A stretch of DNA of 64,000 bases, taken from contig CM057142.1 of the NCBI GenBank assembly GCA_029964075.1, positions 39,310,392 through 39,374,391 of the forward strand, given 5' to 3'. The notes under the pieces are model-generated. The model worked only from the letters and a program-made list of their open reading frames with translations. It was not told the DNA's origin and did not search any database. The stretch is from Patiria pectinifera (taxonomy: Eukaryota > Echinodermata > Asteroidea > Valvatida > Asterinidae). The position numbers and the translations under genes are program-made. Positions 49,710 through 62,157 of the stretch are shown here, piece by piece; positions within the stretch are counted from its first letter, which is position 1, and each line of letters begins with the position of its first letter.

Positions 49710-50912
49710 TTAAAGCTATAGTCCATCATTTGCAGCCATCCGAAAAAGTAACTGGCGTATTATTGTTGAAAAACATACTTGGTTGAAAGATAGTAAGTGG
49801 ACTAATAAACTCCCTGTGAAATTAATCTTTCTGGCAAGCTATCATTTTGAAGTAATCAACGAAAGAAGGCATTTCCAACGGTGCGTCTTAAGACGCACCG
49901 TAGGAAAATTTAAATTAGTAGTTCGTTTTGTTATTCGGCGCAGCGCGCGCAAGCATTGGCACGACAAACAGGCGCGCGCGGTTGCTATAATTCGTCGGAT
50001 CAGTGCGCGACATCGCGTATAGCCTTTCACCAAGGCCATCTTGGCTTAACTTGCCCGCATTCAAAGCAGCGAAAACGCGAAGCGACTGGAGATGGAGACC
50101 GCACATGCGAGTGGCAAAGCCATGCACGAGGGCCTTTTGCAACTTGTCGAGAAATTCTTATGTTTTTCTTTATAATCTCGATTTTTGCTACTCCAAAAGG
50201 GTAGCAAAATTCCAACCAATCACCAACCTTTTCGTGCGTGCGTGGCTACTACCCGGACGCGCGCGTCGACGCGACCGGATGCTTGCACACAATTTGAAAA
50301 CAAAAAATACGAATATAGTTTTCCACGAGATCATGACCGCGTAATTGTTCTTGCATTATCTTATTTTAACTTTACTTATAAAGGTATTTCAAGAAATTAT
50401 TTGAGGGTATGAACTTATTTTTTCATCTGAACTTACAGTAATTTGCTCTTACGTTTTCCTTACTCACCCTTCTTTTAAAAATGGAAGCGACTAGGCAATA
50501 TCCGCGTTGTGATTGGTTAACCTTCAGCACGCTTCTTATTAGCATAAAAACTATGAATAATTCAACAAGATCTAGTTGCAAAAGGCCTCGTGGCGTTGCC
50601 ACTCGTGCATGCTGACTTAATCTTTGCTCAAGTCGCTTCGGGTCTTCGCAACTCCGCCGCTCTAAGCCACGATGACCTGAGCGAAAGGCTACATCGCGTA
50701 TAGCTGCAATTCAAAACAATTCAAAACATGATTCAGCAACTTTTGATTTGAAATTGAGATCCTAGAATGCTGTTTTTCTCGGAATATACAGCTGAAGCTG
50801 AGCTGAAACTTCATCAGGTTAGTTGTTCAGTATCTTTCATTAGATTTTGATCACTTTTGTTGCTTCAAACGAAAAAAATGCACAAATTACAAATGAGTGA
50901 CTATATCTTTAA
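49710..50912 (+). mobile_element. MITE with TTAAAGCTA ends, split by a nested element
   Basis: Second copy of the element at 35360-35791. Ends TTAAAGCTATAGTCCATCAT and GTGACTATATCTTTAA. It is interrupted at 50011 by the element at 50020-50691. Confidence 0.87.
50020..50691. mobile_element. Nested long-inverted-repeat element with 9-bp target duplication
   Basis: Termini TAGCCTTTC and GAAAGGCTA, with inverted repeats of about 130 bp (GCGAAGCGACTGGAG, CATGCACGAGGGCC, CCTTTTGCAAC and their mirror). Flanked by CATCGCGTA at 50011-50019 and 50692-50700. Long terminal repeats plus a 9-bp duplication fit Mutator-like elements. No transposase. Confidence 0.88.
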
Positions 50913-50960
50913 GTTTAACCTAGAAGCTTGAACTACGTACGCCAACAGTACGTCAATTAT

Positions 50961-51342
50961 TAGGCCAAAAAAAAAAAATACTCGGTCTCTAGGCGCGCGC
51001 GTCGATTTTAATCATGCGTGTCAACCTTTTTTTTCCTTAAATTAACACGGAAGCTACAACAGCGCCCTCTATTGCCGCACCTCCTCAAATTTTTGTACCA
51101 AGGAGCACCAAGGAATGGGGAAATAATTGCACCGAGGCAAATGATAAAGGGCACCAAGGCAAATTATGGAGGACACCAATGTATAATGAGGAAACAAAAA
51201 GCAAAATAGTACCCACCTTGTCTGTACAATTCAAGCTTGAAAAAAAAACACACCAAAAAACAAGAACAAAAAAAAACGCGTCGCCGCATCAATTCTGGAA
51301 CTTCGGTCTGACCAGAGACCGACTATTTTTTTTTTGACCTTA
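50961..51342. mobile_element. MITE with TAGGCCAAAAAAA ends
   Basis: Left TAGGCC plus A run and ATACTCGGTCTCTAGG, right CCAGAGACCGACTA plus T run and GACCTTA. Related by termini to 29567-29935, with a different interior. Confidence 0.78.
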
Positions 51343-51639
51343 TCCAACATCATCAGGTCAGTCAACAATTTTTAAATTATCACAATGCTGATGTGATGGA
51401 TCGAAGAATCAGGATCGTGGATTCAAGTTTACATGAAGATAAAATGTCATGTTAGTGACTCCGGCAGCTATCTCTGTAAAAAACTTTTGTACCTGTACCA
51501 TTTTTTTCAGGCCCGTAGGAAGCTAAAATTTATTGGTCAGGCTCATCTCTGGGCAGGGAGCTTAGTTGATGCGAGCGCGTAGCGCGAAGCCCTAACGGCG
51601 TGGGGTTCGGGGCCCGCTTAAGGGCCCCGAAAAGTTTTG

Positions 51640-53135
51640 GATTCCAGACGCTCTGTGGTGCGATCTGAGGCAATTTCTGACCACTTTAACCTTTTTTTGA
51701 GCTATCATCATTTAAACATTATTTTCAAGTTTGGAGTCAATTATCTTTTTATATATATTTTTTTTGCGTGAGAAATCCCATGTCGGCGTTAAAGCATGAG
51801 AATAACCTGAAATGTGTGAGTCTTATACGCTCAATGTGTTAGAGTTGGCAGGCCTGCAGAGGCAGATCCAGGATTTGACCCAATCCCTCCCAAATGTAAC
51901 CAAAAGCCACCCCCAACACTATGCATGTATACAGGGAATTTTATTCTTCGTAATTTGTACAAGACACATTTTGGAGCACTGCACATCTGCAAGTTTAACC
52001 AGTATATGTCACTTGATGAACTTTACATAAAAACTGTAGCTTGACTCTCTTTCTAGATTTGTGCTCTTTAGCTTGATCCATGATTGTGTTTACAGGGAAA
52101 GGGCGTAATCATACATGTCGCCATGCACTACACGTTAAGTTAAATGGAATTTAACCATGAATTTTAGTTTTCTTAAAAAAGAAGTGGTTTTCTAGCTGAG
52201 AAAATAGCAAGGAAGAACCGGTATTGTGCAAGCAAAATTCAGGGAATAATCCGTTGATACTAATATCTTGTTGGAAAATTCCAAAATCATTTCAAGAAAG
52301 TTGCCGCCGTGAATCAGAGTTTATGAAGGGACGGAAAGTGGGATTTGCTATCAGCATCAACAGGGCCGTTCCTCATTATTTACCTTTTATGGGATGTGAA
52401 TCAAATTGGAGGACGAAAGGCTATGCGGGCTGATGTCTTTTTTAGAAATTTAATTCACCGGTATGGATACCAGTGTACGTACATGATTGAACTGCCGAGC
52501 GTATTTGTTAAGTTTTTTTTTCTAAAAAAAAATACATCAGCTCGCAGAGTCTCTCATCCTCCAATTGATTCACATCCCATCAGGTAAAGAATGACGAACG
52601 GTCTTGTTGATAGCAAATCCCACTTTCCGTCCCTTCATAAACTCTGATTCACAGCGGTAATTACTTTCTTTGAATGATTTTGGAATTTTCCAACAAGATA
52701 TTAACTTCAACGGATTATTCCCTGAATTTTGCTTGCACAAAACCGGTTCTTCCTTGCTATTTTCTCATTTAGAAAACCACTTCTTTTTAAGAAAACACAA
52801 GTACTAGTCTGAGGACAACTAAAATTCATGGTGGCGGCCAATCGCCATTACGTTTAACTTAACATGTAGGCCTAGTGGCGACATGTATGATTACGCCCTT
52901 TCCCTTTAAACACAAACACAAAAACAAAACAAAACACAAAAACAACACAAGAAAAATTTGGGGGAGGGCAACGGGGGCCATGCCTCCCCCCCCCCAAAAA
53001 AAATGGAACCCATTTTTTTTCCAGTGTCGTCGCAATAGAGGCAGGTACTGCATACACCACCATCTTTTCCTTTAAAAAAAATGGTTAAAGTGGTCAGAAA
53101 TTGCCTCAGATCGCACCACAGAGCATCTAGAAACC
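51640..53135. repeat. 1.5-kb composite inverted repeat
   Basis: Outer arms GGTGCGATCTGAGGCAATTT / AAATTGCCTCAGATCGCACC (51658 and 53098) and long inner arms from about 52095-52450 and 52530-52915 (GGGCGTAATCATACATGTCG, GTGGGATTTGCTATCA and mirrors); centre near 52490. No coding gene. Confidence 0.88.
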
Positions 53136-53470
53136 AAAAAAATAAAAAATACACCCTTGGGGCCATGCCAGGCCTTGTATACATTAAAAAAAAAAGAAGA
53201 TATGCCTGTTATTATTGGTACGGCCGTACCTGCCGTACCGCTTTCTACGGCCTTGATTTTTTTTCCAAGTGGCGGATTATAGAAACCACAAGGTCAGTGT
53301 ATGACCCCTAAGATTATACTAGTGGACCTAGCTATTTTGCAGCATTGAACTACGCGATATGGTTTGCGTGCAAGGCGACCATTATATTTTACCTGCGCAC
53401 TTCCCGTTCACTGTTCAGCAGTATATTATAGTCACGAGTTGCACTTGGATCTGCTACGCAGGCAAACACG
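53136..53470 (+). other. Upstream region of the LAMP-like gene
   Basis: Short region that should hold the promoter. TATATTATA at about 53421-53430 is a possible TATA-like element 45 bp before the ATG, but a 5' UTR that short is unusual and I place little weight on it. Confidence 0.3.
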
Positions 53471-53516
53471 ATGGACTGCATCGTGTTCATGTTCCTCGCC
53501 TTCTTAATGTACCCAG
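53471..53516 (+). CDS. LAMP-like exon 1 (signal peptide)
   Basis: Residues 1-16, MDCIVFMFLAFLMYP plus a split Gly: hydrophobic secretion signal. ATG in context ACACGATGG; donor gtaagc. Confidence 0.85.
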
Positions 53517-56500
53517 GTAAGCATAATTTTTGCCTCGTGTCTATTCAGCTTAGTGTTTGACATGATGGCAATTTAATACAATTTTTACAAAGTCAATGAG
53601 TACAATGGCACCGCCATGCAGGCGGAGGTCAATTTGTACATGAATATAATATCAAGCATGCACATTTAAAGTATGTGGTTCACATCCCTTCTCTGACGAT
53701 TCCATTTTCCCCATTCCAATTAAACATTTAGCCCTATGGTTATAACGTACATCGGGTCATATGATATGTGCCTTATTATTCGCTATCATGCACAAGTCAA
53801 TATTGCAGTCATGAGCGCCACTTCCGTGTTTACGAAAAGAAATATAAGAAATAAGCAGGTATAATGTACTTAGTGTTTTTGGAACCAAATATGTCTCAGG
53901 AGCTAGGGGACATTGGCTATCACTGTTTAAACGTAGGCCTATAAATAGCATTGAAGTTTATGAAATGGGCCGATGTGGGGATTGGAATAGCATAAAATGT
54001 TTTGAGTCCATTGGTGGTGGGAAAAACATAGTGCTGTTCGTTTTCAACAGCATGTAAAGTGCAGCTCGCTGTGTCGTGCATATTATGGAACCCACAGGTC
54101 AGAGGCTTGAGTGCCGGCTGCCAAAATATACACCTAAAGCGTAATCGAGCTTAATATGAACGAAGGCAATGGTTTTTGCTGGCTCACTCTTCGTACGTAG
54201 TACTAAAACGAAAGCCTTTTTCCCAAATTGGTCCCAAGCACCGTTGGGAAATTATGGTTAACCTTAATTCCCGGCTTTCTTGAAAGTGACAGCTTTCCAG
54301 GCGCAACTATTTCACATGCACAGGATGTTTGATAGGCTAATAAGATGAAGATTTACGGTAGCACAATGCGATAAATCTCTTTGCTTGATGCTATTATTTA
54401 TACATACAATCACTGAGTAGGCCGCATATCATAACATTTTGGCAGTTTCGATTTTAAATGTTTGCAAATAGTATATGCAATACCTATACTGGATACCTGT
54501 CTTCGTAAAAGTGAAGGACAGGCAACGGGTCACGCCAGCCTCATTGGTCGCGGCTCGTCATGATGACGATTCTTCTTTGTCTGTCTTGATTGCCTGCTGC
54601 AATGCAAGTCAATGTCTTACCTTGCGTCAGAGTTCATCGAGGCCAAATTTAACTCAATCCAAATTGTTGGCCTGGGCCGGTGGGATTCGAACCTAGGTCA
54701 CAGACATGGAAGCCGGGAAAAGTACCAAGTGCGCCAACCTGCACAACTATCCTACACACGAGGGGCCTACTATTAAACCACTGTTTCTTCATAGGTGGAG
54801 AAGTACAGTGCACGACCCCTGGTGCAAGTGTTACTACCAATGTTCCAACACAGCAGCCGTCTATAGTAACAAGCATAAGTACTACCGTCGGTATTACCTC
54901 AGGCTCTACCGCAGCGGACGGTAATACCTCAGGGAGCACTGCCTCAGGGAGCACTGCCTCACGGAGCACTGATGGTGTTACAGCTACCCAAGGTCCTGTT
55001 ATTCCCAGGTAAATCTAAGAATATTACCCATAGTCAGACAGGCAGAGCACATGCAGTCACCGCCCATCATAAGGAGTTTGGACTAATCACGTCATCTAAA
55101 TCAACCGGACCACGGGGCATGGTTTCATTGCTGGCTCTCTATAGACACGTCTTGTATGTAATTCATGACGGAGCTATAGATAACAATTGACACGAAAATA
55201 ATGTCGCAAAATGGCGGCGACCACCAACAGTGGCGACAAATGCAACCAACGGAAACCGTGATAGACGATCTGCAATTTCTCAACGATGGTTATTTTTATA
55301 GACGCATCCGCTATCATTGTGCATTCACTAGAGGTCCCCTTGAATGACGAAATAGCATTGTGCCATGTATTGTACAAAATCAACTGCCCCGTGGCGGATA
55401 TTATCTGAACAATAGCTGGCACAATGCTTTCGCCATTCAAGGGGGCCTCCGTGATGAGTGTACAGGCATACAATGATGATATAGCGTGCTCGAATTTCTG
55501 TAGGATATTAAAGCGGATCGACTGTTAGCTCGCATGAGCGTGACGTGTAACTCGAGAAGGAATAAACTTTTGTTCCCGGTAATATAACGTCCAATACATA
55601 TTTTGGAGGGTCGGTACGTGTCACCTTCAATAAAACCCAGTGCTTTTTTAAACGTTAATTGTGTGACAACAGCTAGGCGTTAAGTCATTTTGCCCGCCCA
55701 TCCCGACTTCGATTTAAATGGATGGTTGGTCTTTATTTTTGCTGCTGACGACATTGAGATATGAGTTTTAATTTCCGTTCACAGATTCCAAGTGAAGACA
55801 TCAGCAGGCGATGTTTGTATGTTACTGGTGTTCAATGCTACCATCGAACTCAGTTATCTAACTACGGATTTCGACGTACGTATTATATATACCGTTTCCC
55901 CTAAATTGGCCCCTAAAATAGGGGAAGGTCCCGGGCCTGGGCCGGGTATGCCCGTGCCTATAATCTGCGACTGCGATATGTAATGCGCCTTTGCACGTGG
56001 TGATTGTTTAAGTATACATTTTGTGTAGTGCGTTCGTACACAGAAACGTATCTATTGACTTTCCTATTTCGAAGATTTGAGCCCTCAGTATCGATTAATG
56101 TGAAGTAAGTTACTTGGTTTTCTTTTCCTTTTTGATTGTTTAGCGTCGATACAACACACTGCCGGTGACCGACGCTGCGGATTTTGAGGGCTCTTGCGAG
56201 GGTGATGGTCCGAGGAATTTCACTTTGTGGTATCCATCCAAGGATCGATACTGCGTCTCCTGGACCTTATCCTTCCCTGAAGCAACAGACACGACCTATT
56301 TCAATAACAACACGGTGATTTTTCACTATATTGAGCCTTGCTTTGAGCCAGATGCCGGCTTTTATAGTAAGTACCTTTCTGGACAAAAGGAAAAGTTTCC
56401 TCGACATACAATTTGTCATACAACTAAAATGAAAAACCCAGAGAAACATCATAACAAGAAAACTTAGGGCCTACTCTGAATATTGTAAGCTTGAAGTCAT

Positions 56501-57672
56501 AAAAGAGACAATATCCATTTCTCCGTCCCGACTCTGCAAGACCCCAGGTTTTAAATGTAAAGCATGTGTCATAGGTTCTGGAAACAAAATGAAATCAATT
56601 TAACAGTACACATGCAGTGCGGTAGTCATATTATGTGTTCATTGTTGCGGGTTTTTCACCTTAATTAAATCAGAGTGACATGTTGCGTCTTATTATAATA
56701 CCCATGATCTTTTGATACCTTTTAGATGAGACGCGTACAGCCAACACATGGAACCCCACATACGGTGCGTACTACGTTATTTTATCAATTTGTTGCTCCC
56801 CCCCCCCAAGAAAAAAAGCCTAGCCGACAAACGATTCAAAATGGTTCAACACTCATGACATTTATATAATATGTTTCTACCTGGAAACAAAATAGCAGGA
56901 CGTATGAGTGGCCTTTATTTGAAAGTTAACATTTCAAATTTAACATCGTAATAAAGAAGGATTTTTTGTACATTGCAGAGGGTACAATCGGCAAAACCTA
57001 TAAGTGTGATTCATTGAGAGTTCCAGCAGGTGCATCCACATCACAGTTCATCATGGAAAGCGTCATGTTCCAACCGTTTGCCGACAAATCGTCTGACAAG
57101 GGACATTTTGGCGAGGGTAAGTGGAGTCGTTAGTTTTGGTAATCAGAATGTCACGGGTTCAGGGGTACGACGAAGGGCCCGGGTGGCTCTTGTGCTGTCG
57201 CGTCCATCATCCATTATGTAAAGTTTAAAAAACAAATTAAGTGACGCCACCCATTCGTCATTCTCGTCAGCAAAATCGTGTGATCATGTATCGGCGAGAG
57301 GCCCCATGAAAAATGCCACCTAGTGTAAGGAAGTGTCCAGTTCTGTCCATTTTGAACAGCGCCCCCTAGTTTCAAAAAAGGTTCAGTCTCAGTTTATTGA
57401 ATCTGAGGTTTTAAAACTCTACGTTTTGTTTGTGTTCTTTGTTTATGTTTATTTTATGTTTAATTGAAGTGGAGACCTGTCCAGAGGCAACGGTTCCCCC
57501 GCCCACGACGACCAAGAAGCCCTTCCCAACACTGCCAAGTCCTTTCGACACAAACTGGATCATCGGAATAGTGATAGGGTGCTTGGGGGTCATCATCAGC
57601 GTCATCGCCCTAGTTGCTGTTATCATGACGAAGCGGAAGAGGTCACGGGTTCCGTATGCGAACATCCAATGA
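53471..57672 (+). CDS. LAMP/CD68-like lysosomal membrane glycoprotein (whole span, 7 exons, 317 aa)
   Basis: Type I membrane protein of the lysosome-associated membrane glycoprotein family, predicted for late endosomes and lysosomes. Seven exons total 954 nt with matching phases. Order: signal peptide (1-16), Thr/Ser-rich mucin-like stalk (about 22-85) with a short ASGST repeat, one LAMP domain (about 87-254), Pro/Thr linker, transmembrane helix (281-303), and tail KRKRSRVPYANIQ with a lysosomal YxxI sorting motif at 313-316. Cysteine pairs C98-C135 and C214-C254 have LAMP spacing; C154 and C183 are extra and may form a third bond. Five N-glycosylation sequons. A single domain with a mucin stalk is the CD68/LAMP3 layout rather than the two-domain LAMP1/2. 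The tail lacks the usual GY and has one residue after the motif. Orthology to a named vertebrate gene is not claimed. Confidence 0.92.
54640..54760 (-). mobile_element. tRNA-derived SINE head (intron 1 of the LAMP-like gene)
   Basis: On the minus strand GGTTCGAATCCC is a strong B box, preceded by TGTGACCTA and an A-box-like region near 54720-54735. Ends about 35-60 bp before exon 2. Confidence 0.6.
54795..55008 (+). CDS. LAMP-like exon 2 (mucin-like stalk)
   Basis: Residues 16-87. Acceptor ttcttcatag, donor gtaaat. Over one third Ser and Thr; contains a 15-bp repeat (GCCTCAGGGAGCACT) encoding ASGST units at about 54936-54972 and one sequon (NTS). Confidence 0.9.
55318..55462. repeat. Hairpin element (LAMP-like intron 2)
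   Basis: Arms GGTCCCCTTGAATGACGAAA / TTTCGCCATTCAAGGGGGCC and ATTGTGCCA / TGGCACAAT enclose about 50 bp. Non-coding. Confidence 0.7.
55785..55875 (+). CDS. LAMP-like exon 3
   Basis: Residues 87-117. Acceptor ccgttcacag, donor gtacgt. GDVCMLLVFNATIELSY is the start of a LAMP domain, with C98 and a sequon. Confidence 0.93.
56144..56366 (+). CDS. LAMP-like exon 4
   Basis: Residues 118-192. Acceptor gattgtttag, donor gtaagt. Holds C135 (pairing with C98), the extra C154 and C183, and sequons NFT and NNT. Confidence 0.93.
56726..56764 (+). CDS. LAMP-like exon 5 (39 nt)
   Basis: Residues 192-205, NETRTANTWNPTY with one sequon. Acceptor taccttttag, donor gtgcgt. Without it the frame between exons 4 and 6 stays open, so it could be skipped. 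Confidence 0.82.
56979..57116 (+). CDS. LAMP-like exon 6
   Basis: Residues 205-251. Acceptor acattgcag, donor gtaagt. GKTYKCDS and VMFQPF with HFGE are the conserved second half of a LAMP domain (GKxYxC ... LQAF ... F). Confidence 0.95.
57470..57672 (+). CDS. LAMP-like exon 7 (membrane anchor and tail, stop)
   Basis: Residues 251-317 and TGA. Acceptor ttaattgaag. C254 closes the domain; PPPTTTKK linker, 23-residue helix, basic stop-transfer KRKR, sorting motif YANI. Confidence 0.95.
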
Positions 57673-60600
57673 AATCACCACTCACGAAGTTCGTTGTCAC
57701 TAAATATGCAAATGACACCTAACACTCCAAGGCATAATGATAATCGGAAAGATTCTACTTATTCATGACTGCATATGAGACATTACATGATAGTGTTCTC
57801 GAATCAGCATTGATAGATTAACACTTTCATTAGGTGAAGCTTTTGCTATACGCCATAGAAGTGGTTGTGTCCTACTCCGCCGGGGTCACGCGTTGCTACA
57901 CAAACTAGCCCTACACAGCGATAGCACGGAGCCCACGTTTTCATCACTTTTTCATCCATTAGAAAAGAAAAATAAAATCCGTTCTGAATGATAACTACAG
58001 TCAGCTACGAAGCACCGAAGCACAATTTTCCAGTCTTATTTATTCTAAATGTCTGAGAAATTTCAGCTAGAAAATGTTCACCTAAATCTCCCATGCATTA
58101 TGGTAAAATTGGCGGCCGACGAGACATTGTTTGGGCACGTCACTATTGGAGACAATACCTCGTGACGTTACTCTTCTACGGCGTACTATTGACATGAACC
58201 CCTTGCACAGAATGCCCTTAGTTTCATGACAATGAAAGTGCACATTGACTACTCTTGCGTATCACAGAAGACCAAAGACCAGACCACAGTGAGGGCGCCC
58301 TGTGCGAGGGGTCTATATAGGCACATGTAAACGTGTAGCGGTGGGAGACCATTCTCAGTCGTAAGATCCGACTAGAGTGAGGATATGAACATTTTTAATT
58401 GCTTCCAGACGTCTGGAATGCCCTTAATAGTCGCCAGCAATATATCATGGCTGTTTACTAATAAGACTCAGAAGAAATCGAGTATCGTTTTGCCCTTGTT
58501 TACAAAATAACCAATTTATTTGGAGCAAAATGTTTATATATTGATATTCGGAGTCATGTAGGATTCTCAAAGAATATATTAAAGGAATCAGTAAATTCCC
58601 TTGAAATGGGATCATCATAGGATCAATTAGGGAACGTTCCTGTTCTGACGGAAAAATAACAGACGATTTCGAAGAGGCCGCTGTTATTTTGTGGGGTAAT
58701 CCCTTCTTCTTTTATAATTTTTTCTATTACTTTAACTGAAAACTGAAATTCGATTTTCAGCCAATCCATTCACAGTTTCGAGAAAAAAAAATCGAAATTT
58801 GTAAACATTGATTAATCTGAATGGCCCCTAAAATCTGTGAACATCCAAAAACAATATCAATTTGCAGATTGTGTTTAAAAATACTGTCTAAAATTAATTA
58901 TAGCAACAGAACTGAATTGTATTGTTCATATACCTTGGCTCAACAGAGATTGCATGTGGTGATTATCAAAAGAGGCTCTATATTTTGTGTCTTTTGTTTG
59001 CTTTCTCCATAATATAGCTGAACACACACCGGTGTCTATCCTTCAAACCGTGGTATAATTCTTAAGTCGACAACAATTAAGATTATTGTACAGTCAACAT
59101 CGAGACTATTTTTCTACGGTACACTGTTGACAGCGAATGTGCTACCGAACAAGCCGTTGAAGCGACTTCTATACCTCATCTGTTACTGACTTTTACGGTT
59201 CCAAGTTATTCTGCTGTTCCTTCTGTTCACTACGTCTGTAACAGTAGGCCTATTCTTATGCGGTTGGGTGCAAGTGTGTTTTCTTTTCGTCTTGACTGTT
59301 TTCTAAAGAAGTTGAGCACGGCTGAACGATAAAAGTGTTCATTTTCCTCCTCCCTTCCCTGCCTGCCGGTTGCATTCATGTTATTTCAGTTATTGAAGAT
59401 GTTACTATATTGGATATATATGAGTACAATTGGAGGTGTTTCACTAGAGGTATTACCATAAAAGATAAACATTTTTTGTAACATATAACAAAGTGAAAGA
59501 AGTATTTTCGGATAGAAAACCTTTCATCGCTAGTTTTAGTACAAGTACATGTAATCTACTACCGCAATGCCGAATCCACACTTTGCTAAATATTTGTTGT
59601 TCCAAATACATCAGACTTTTTGTCCGATATAAAAGATGCATATTAAGATGCATTACTTTATTAGAAAACTGAGCTGGAACGTCTTTACCCGGTACATGAA
59701 AGTGGTACTATAGTATACATGTGTATTGCGCCACAGATTATATGCATTGAAATTGGAATCTCTTCTAACTACAACCAAACATAATGAACAGCAGTATTCA
59801 ATGGAGATAATTATGAATGAGTCTATTAAGTCACGTCAACGAAGAACAAAAGGAGTTTGATATAATTATTTTATTCCAGCCAAAACTCTGACTAAATTAA
59901 CTATTTGTACACCGTACCATAAACCATCTCAAACGCTTTAGGTAACCAGCCCACTTAAAACACACACAAAAAAGGTAAACCCGGACCCAAGCCTGTAAAC
60001 AGTCCAAATAGAATCATGGGCCATAATAAGCTATTATGTTATTATGAGCAAAAGCCAAGTACATTGGCGTTAAAGAAAACACCATAATTTTACGATAACG
60101 AAATCATTTTTGTGGTTGTAAACTTGTAATGCATCCTTCTTTTTTGTACACATGATTCCCAGTGAAGATTTGGTGAAAATTTAAGGTGAAAAATGTATGG
60201 ATTACAATGCACTTTTGCAAATTTATTTTTTTCCTCGTAAATCTTGCCAAAATGCAATCTAAACAATTACACTGACACCACTATTATTATATATTTGAAA
60301 AGCAGACATGAAATATGAGCAATGTTCATTGTATTCACAAGATCTATGTTGGTTGGCCATGGCTGTCGGATGGTTCAATCCATGCAATGCATTCCGCAGA
60401 AAGTCATGCACCTGTCGATGTTTTTTTTTTTATTGTTTCCTGTTTGCTCCGAGGAAACCGCCTCAGTCTCTCCCTTATAGGTATTGCTTCGTGACCTGGT
60501 GGTATCCCTATTACGCGTGCATTTGTATATTTCCATTATATCACGAAACATAATAATTTGAAAGATAAAAAGTCATAGAGAATGCGTTACAAACATACTT

Positions 60601-61500
60601 CTAAAATATAGCTCTCAGGTTGAAAAATATACTCAAAGTTTAAAAAATTGGCCCAATTTTTATTTTCAAGCGACTTCTACTCAAGTACCCATTTCACGGT
60701 AATTCTTACAAAAGTTTTTTTTAAGAAATCAGAAATCCGAAATCATTTCAGGATTCCAAAGTTATCACACTATGTGTATAATTTACAGACATTATAAACT
60801 AATGAATCCTTTACAATTCATTCACATTAAAGAACATCATCTCAAAGTCTAAACCTTTCATAACAAATTTGCAGAGATTTCATGTGCGAACATATTTTAT
60901 TCAAAACATTTGTTTTAAAACCAATGATGGTTGGTGTCCCGATCAGCATTTTATGTTCTCCCCATGTCCAAGATTTTAATAGAAAGAAGATGAAGAAGTT
61001 GGAGGGGGAGGGCCCAGGAAAACAATATTCTGGATAAAACTCGTACAGTCAGCTGAGATAAGGATTATAACCAAAACCATGTATTTCAGGAATATAATTT
61101 AAACTATGTGTGCAGTTAAATAATAAAACAAAACCATGCAACCCCACCCTGAAACAAATAATAATTGAAATAATGTCATTTGTAATTTGATATCTGATGA
61201 CGTCATCATTACATCATCTTTAACAAAGAAATCAACAAAGAAGAATGTGTACCAAACACAAAGGGTGATCGGAATCTGCGCGATCATCAAACCTGTGTTG
61301 CAGTATCTTGGTTCATTGCTTTGGACCTTTGGGTTGTGTACAAACACCTCGGGAAGGCAACGCCTCTGCCACCCCACCCCCCTAAAAATACTTAATGTGC
61401 TATGGAAAACGTATTCTACCCACCCACAATCATAAACAAATTTATATATAATGTCGCCTTTCCTGATATTTTCAAGGAATCTGTTTTCAGACTTAAACAC
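57673..61500. other. LAMP-like 3' flank and AT-rich intergenic DNA
   Basis: AATAAA at 57971 is the nearest candidate poly(A) signal. Beyond it no gene, RNA or repeat is recognised. A 133-codon open frame on the minus strand (61099-61500) has no similarity I know and no codon or context support. Confidence 0.5.
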
Positions 61501-61566
61501 AATTCAAATGATCATTTGTCTTCAGCATTAAACAAAATTCAAATGATCATTTGTCTTCAGCATTTT
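61501..61566 (+). repeat. 35-bp tandem duplication
   Basis: AATTCAAATGATCATTTGTC TTCAGCATTAAACAA is followed at once by a second copy of its first 30 bases. Confidence 0.9.
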
Positions 61567-62157
61567 AAGTATGCCTATTGGAACGGAATGACGTGATCTG
61601 CCTTAGGCCAATTTGTTATTGTTAATAATGAATCACTACTGTACAAAATGATGTAAGGTTAAAATATATTTAAGGAACGTTTTGTTTCAAAAAGTGGTTA
61701 AGTTAAGTATAATTGTAATGTAGCAAATACATTTTCAACTCGGCATATCAGCAACTTAGATCTGTTCTAGTTCAGTTGAATCCACACTGATAGGGTGCCG
61801 AAGGTTAAAATCACCTTTGAAAGAAAGCAGAAGGAAAAATCACCTAGGCCTATATGAATAAAAACAAGATGTGCTTTGGCATTTCCACAGCAAAATTTGA
61901 AAACTCCATTCAAACGTTTTATAGTTTTCTTCAGCATCGTTCACCTGAGATAAGGCGGAAGAAAATTATTTTAAATTTGAAGCACACGCTAGACTGGCAC
62001 CATTCTATCCTTTTAAAAATGATGGTCTATTTGTATAGAATGTATGAAACCAAGACTTGCTAAAAAATTATTCAGTTGACACACTTTACTAATGTTCAAC
62101 ACTTGCATTCGATTGATTATTTCATGTAACAGTATATTTCTCGTATATTACCATTTG
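61567..62157. other. Intergenic, nothing recognised
   Basis: AT-rich; no supported feature. Confidence 0.5.

Noticed and set aside
61099-61500. 133-codon minus-strand open frame after the LAMP-like gene
   Set aside because: No recognised similarity, AT-rich surroundings, no splice or promoter context.
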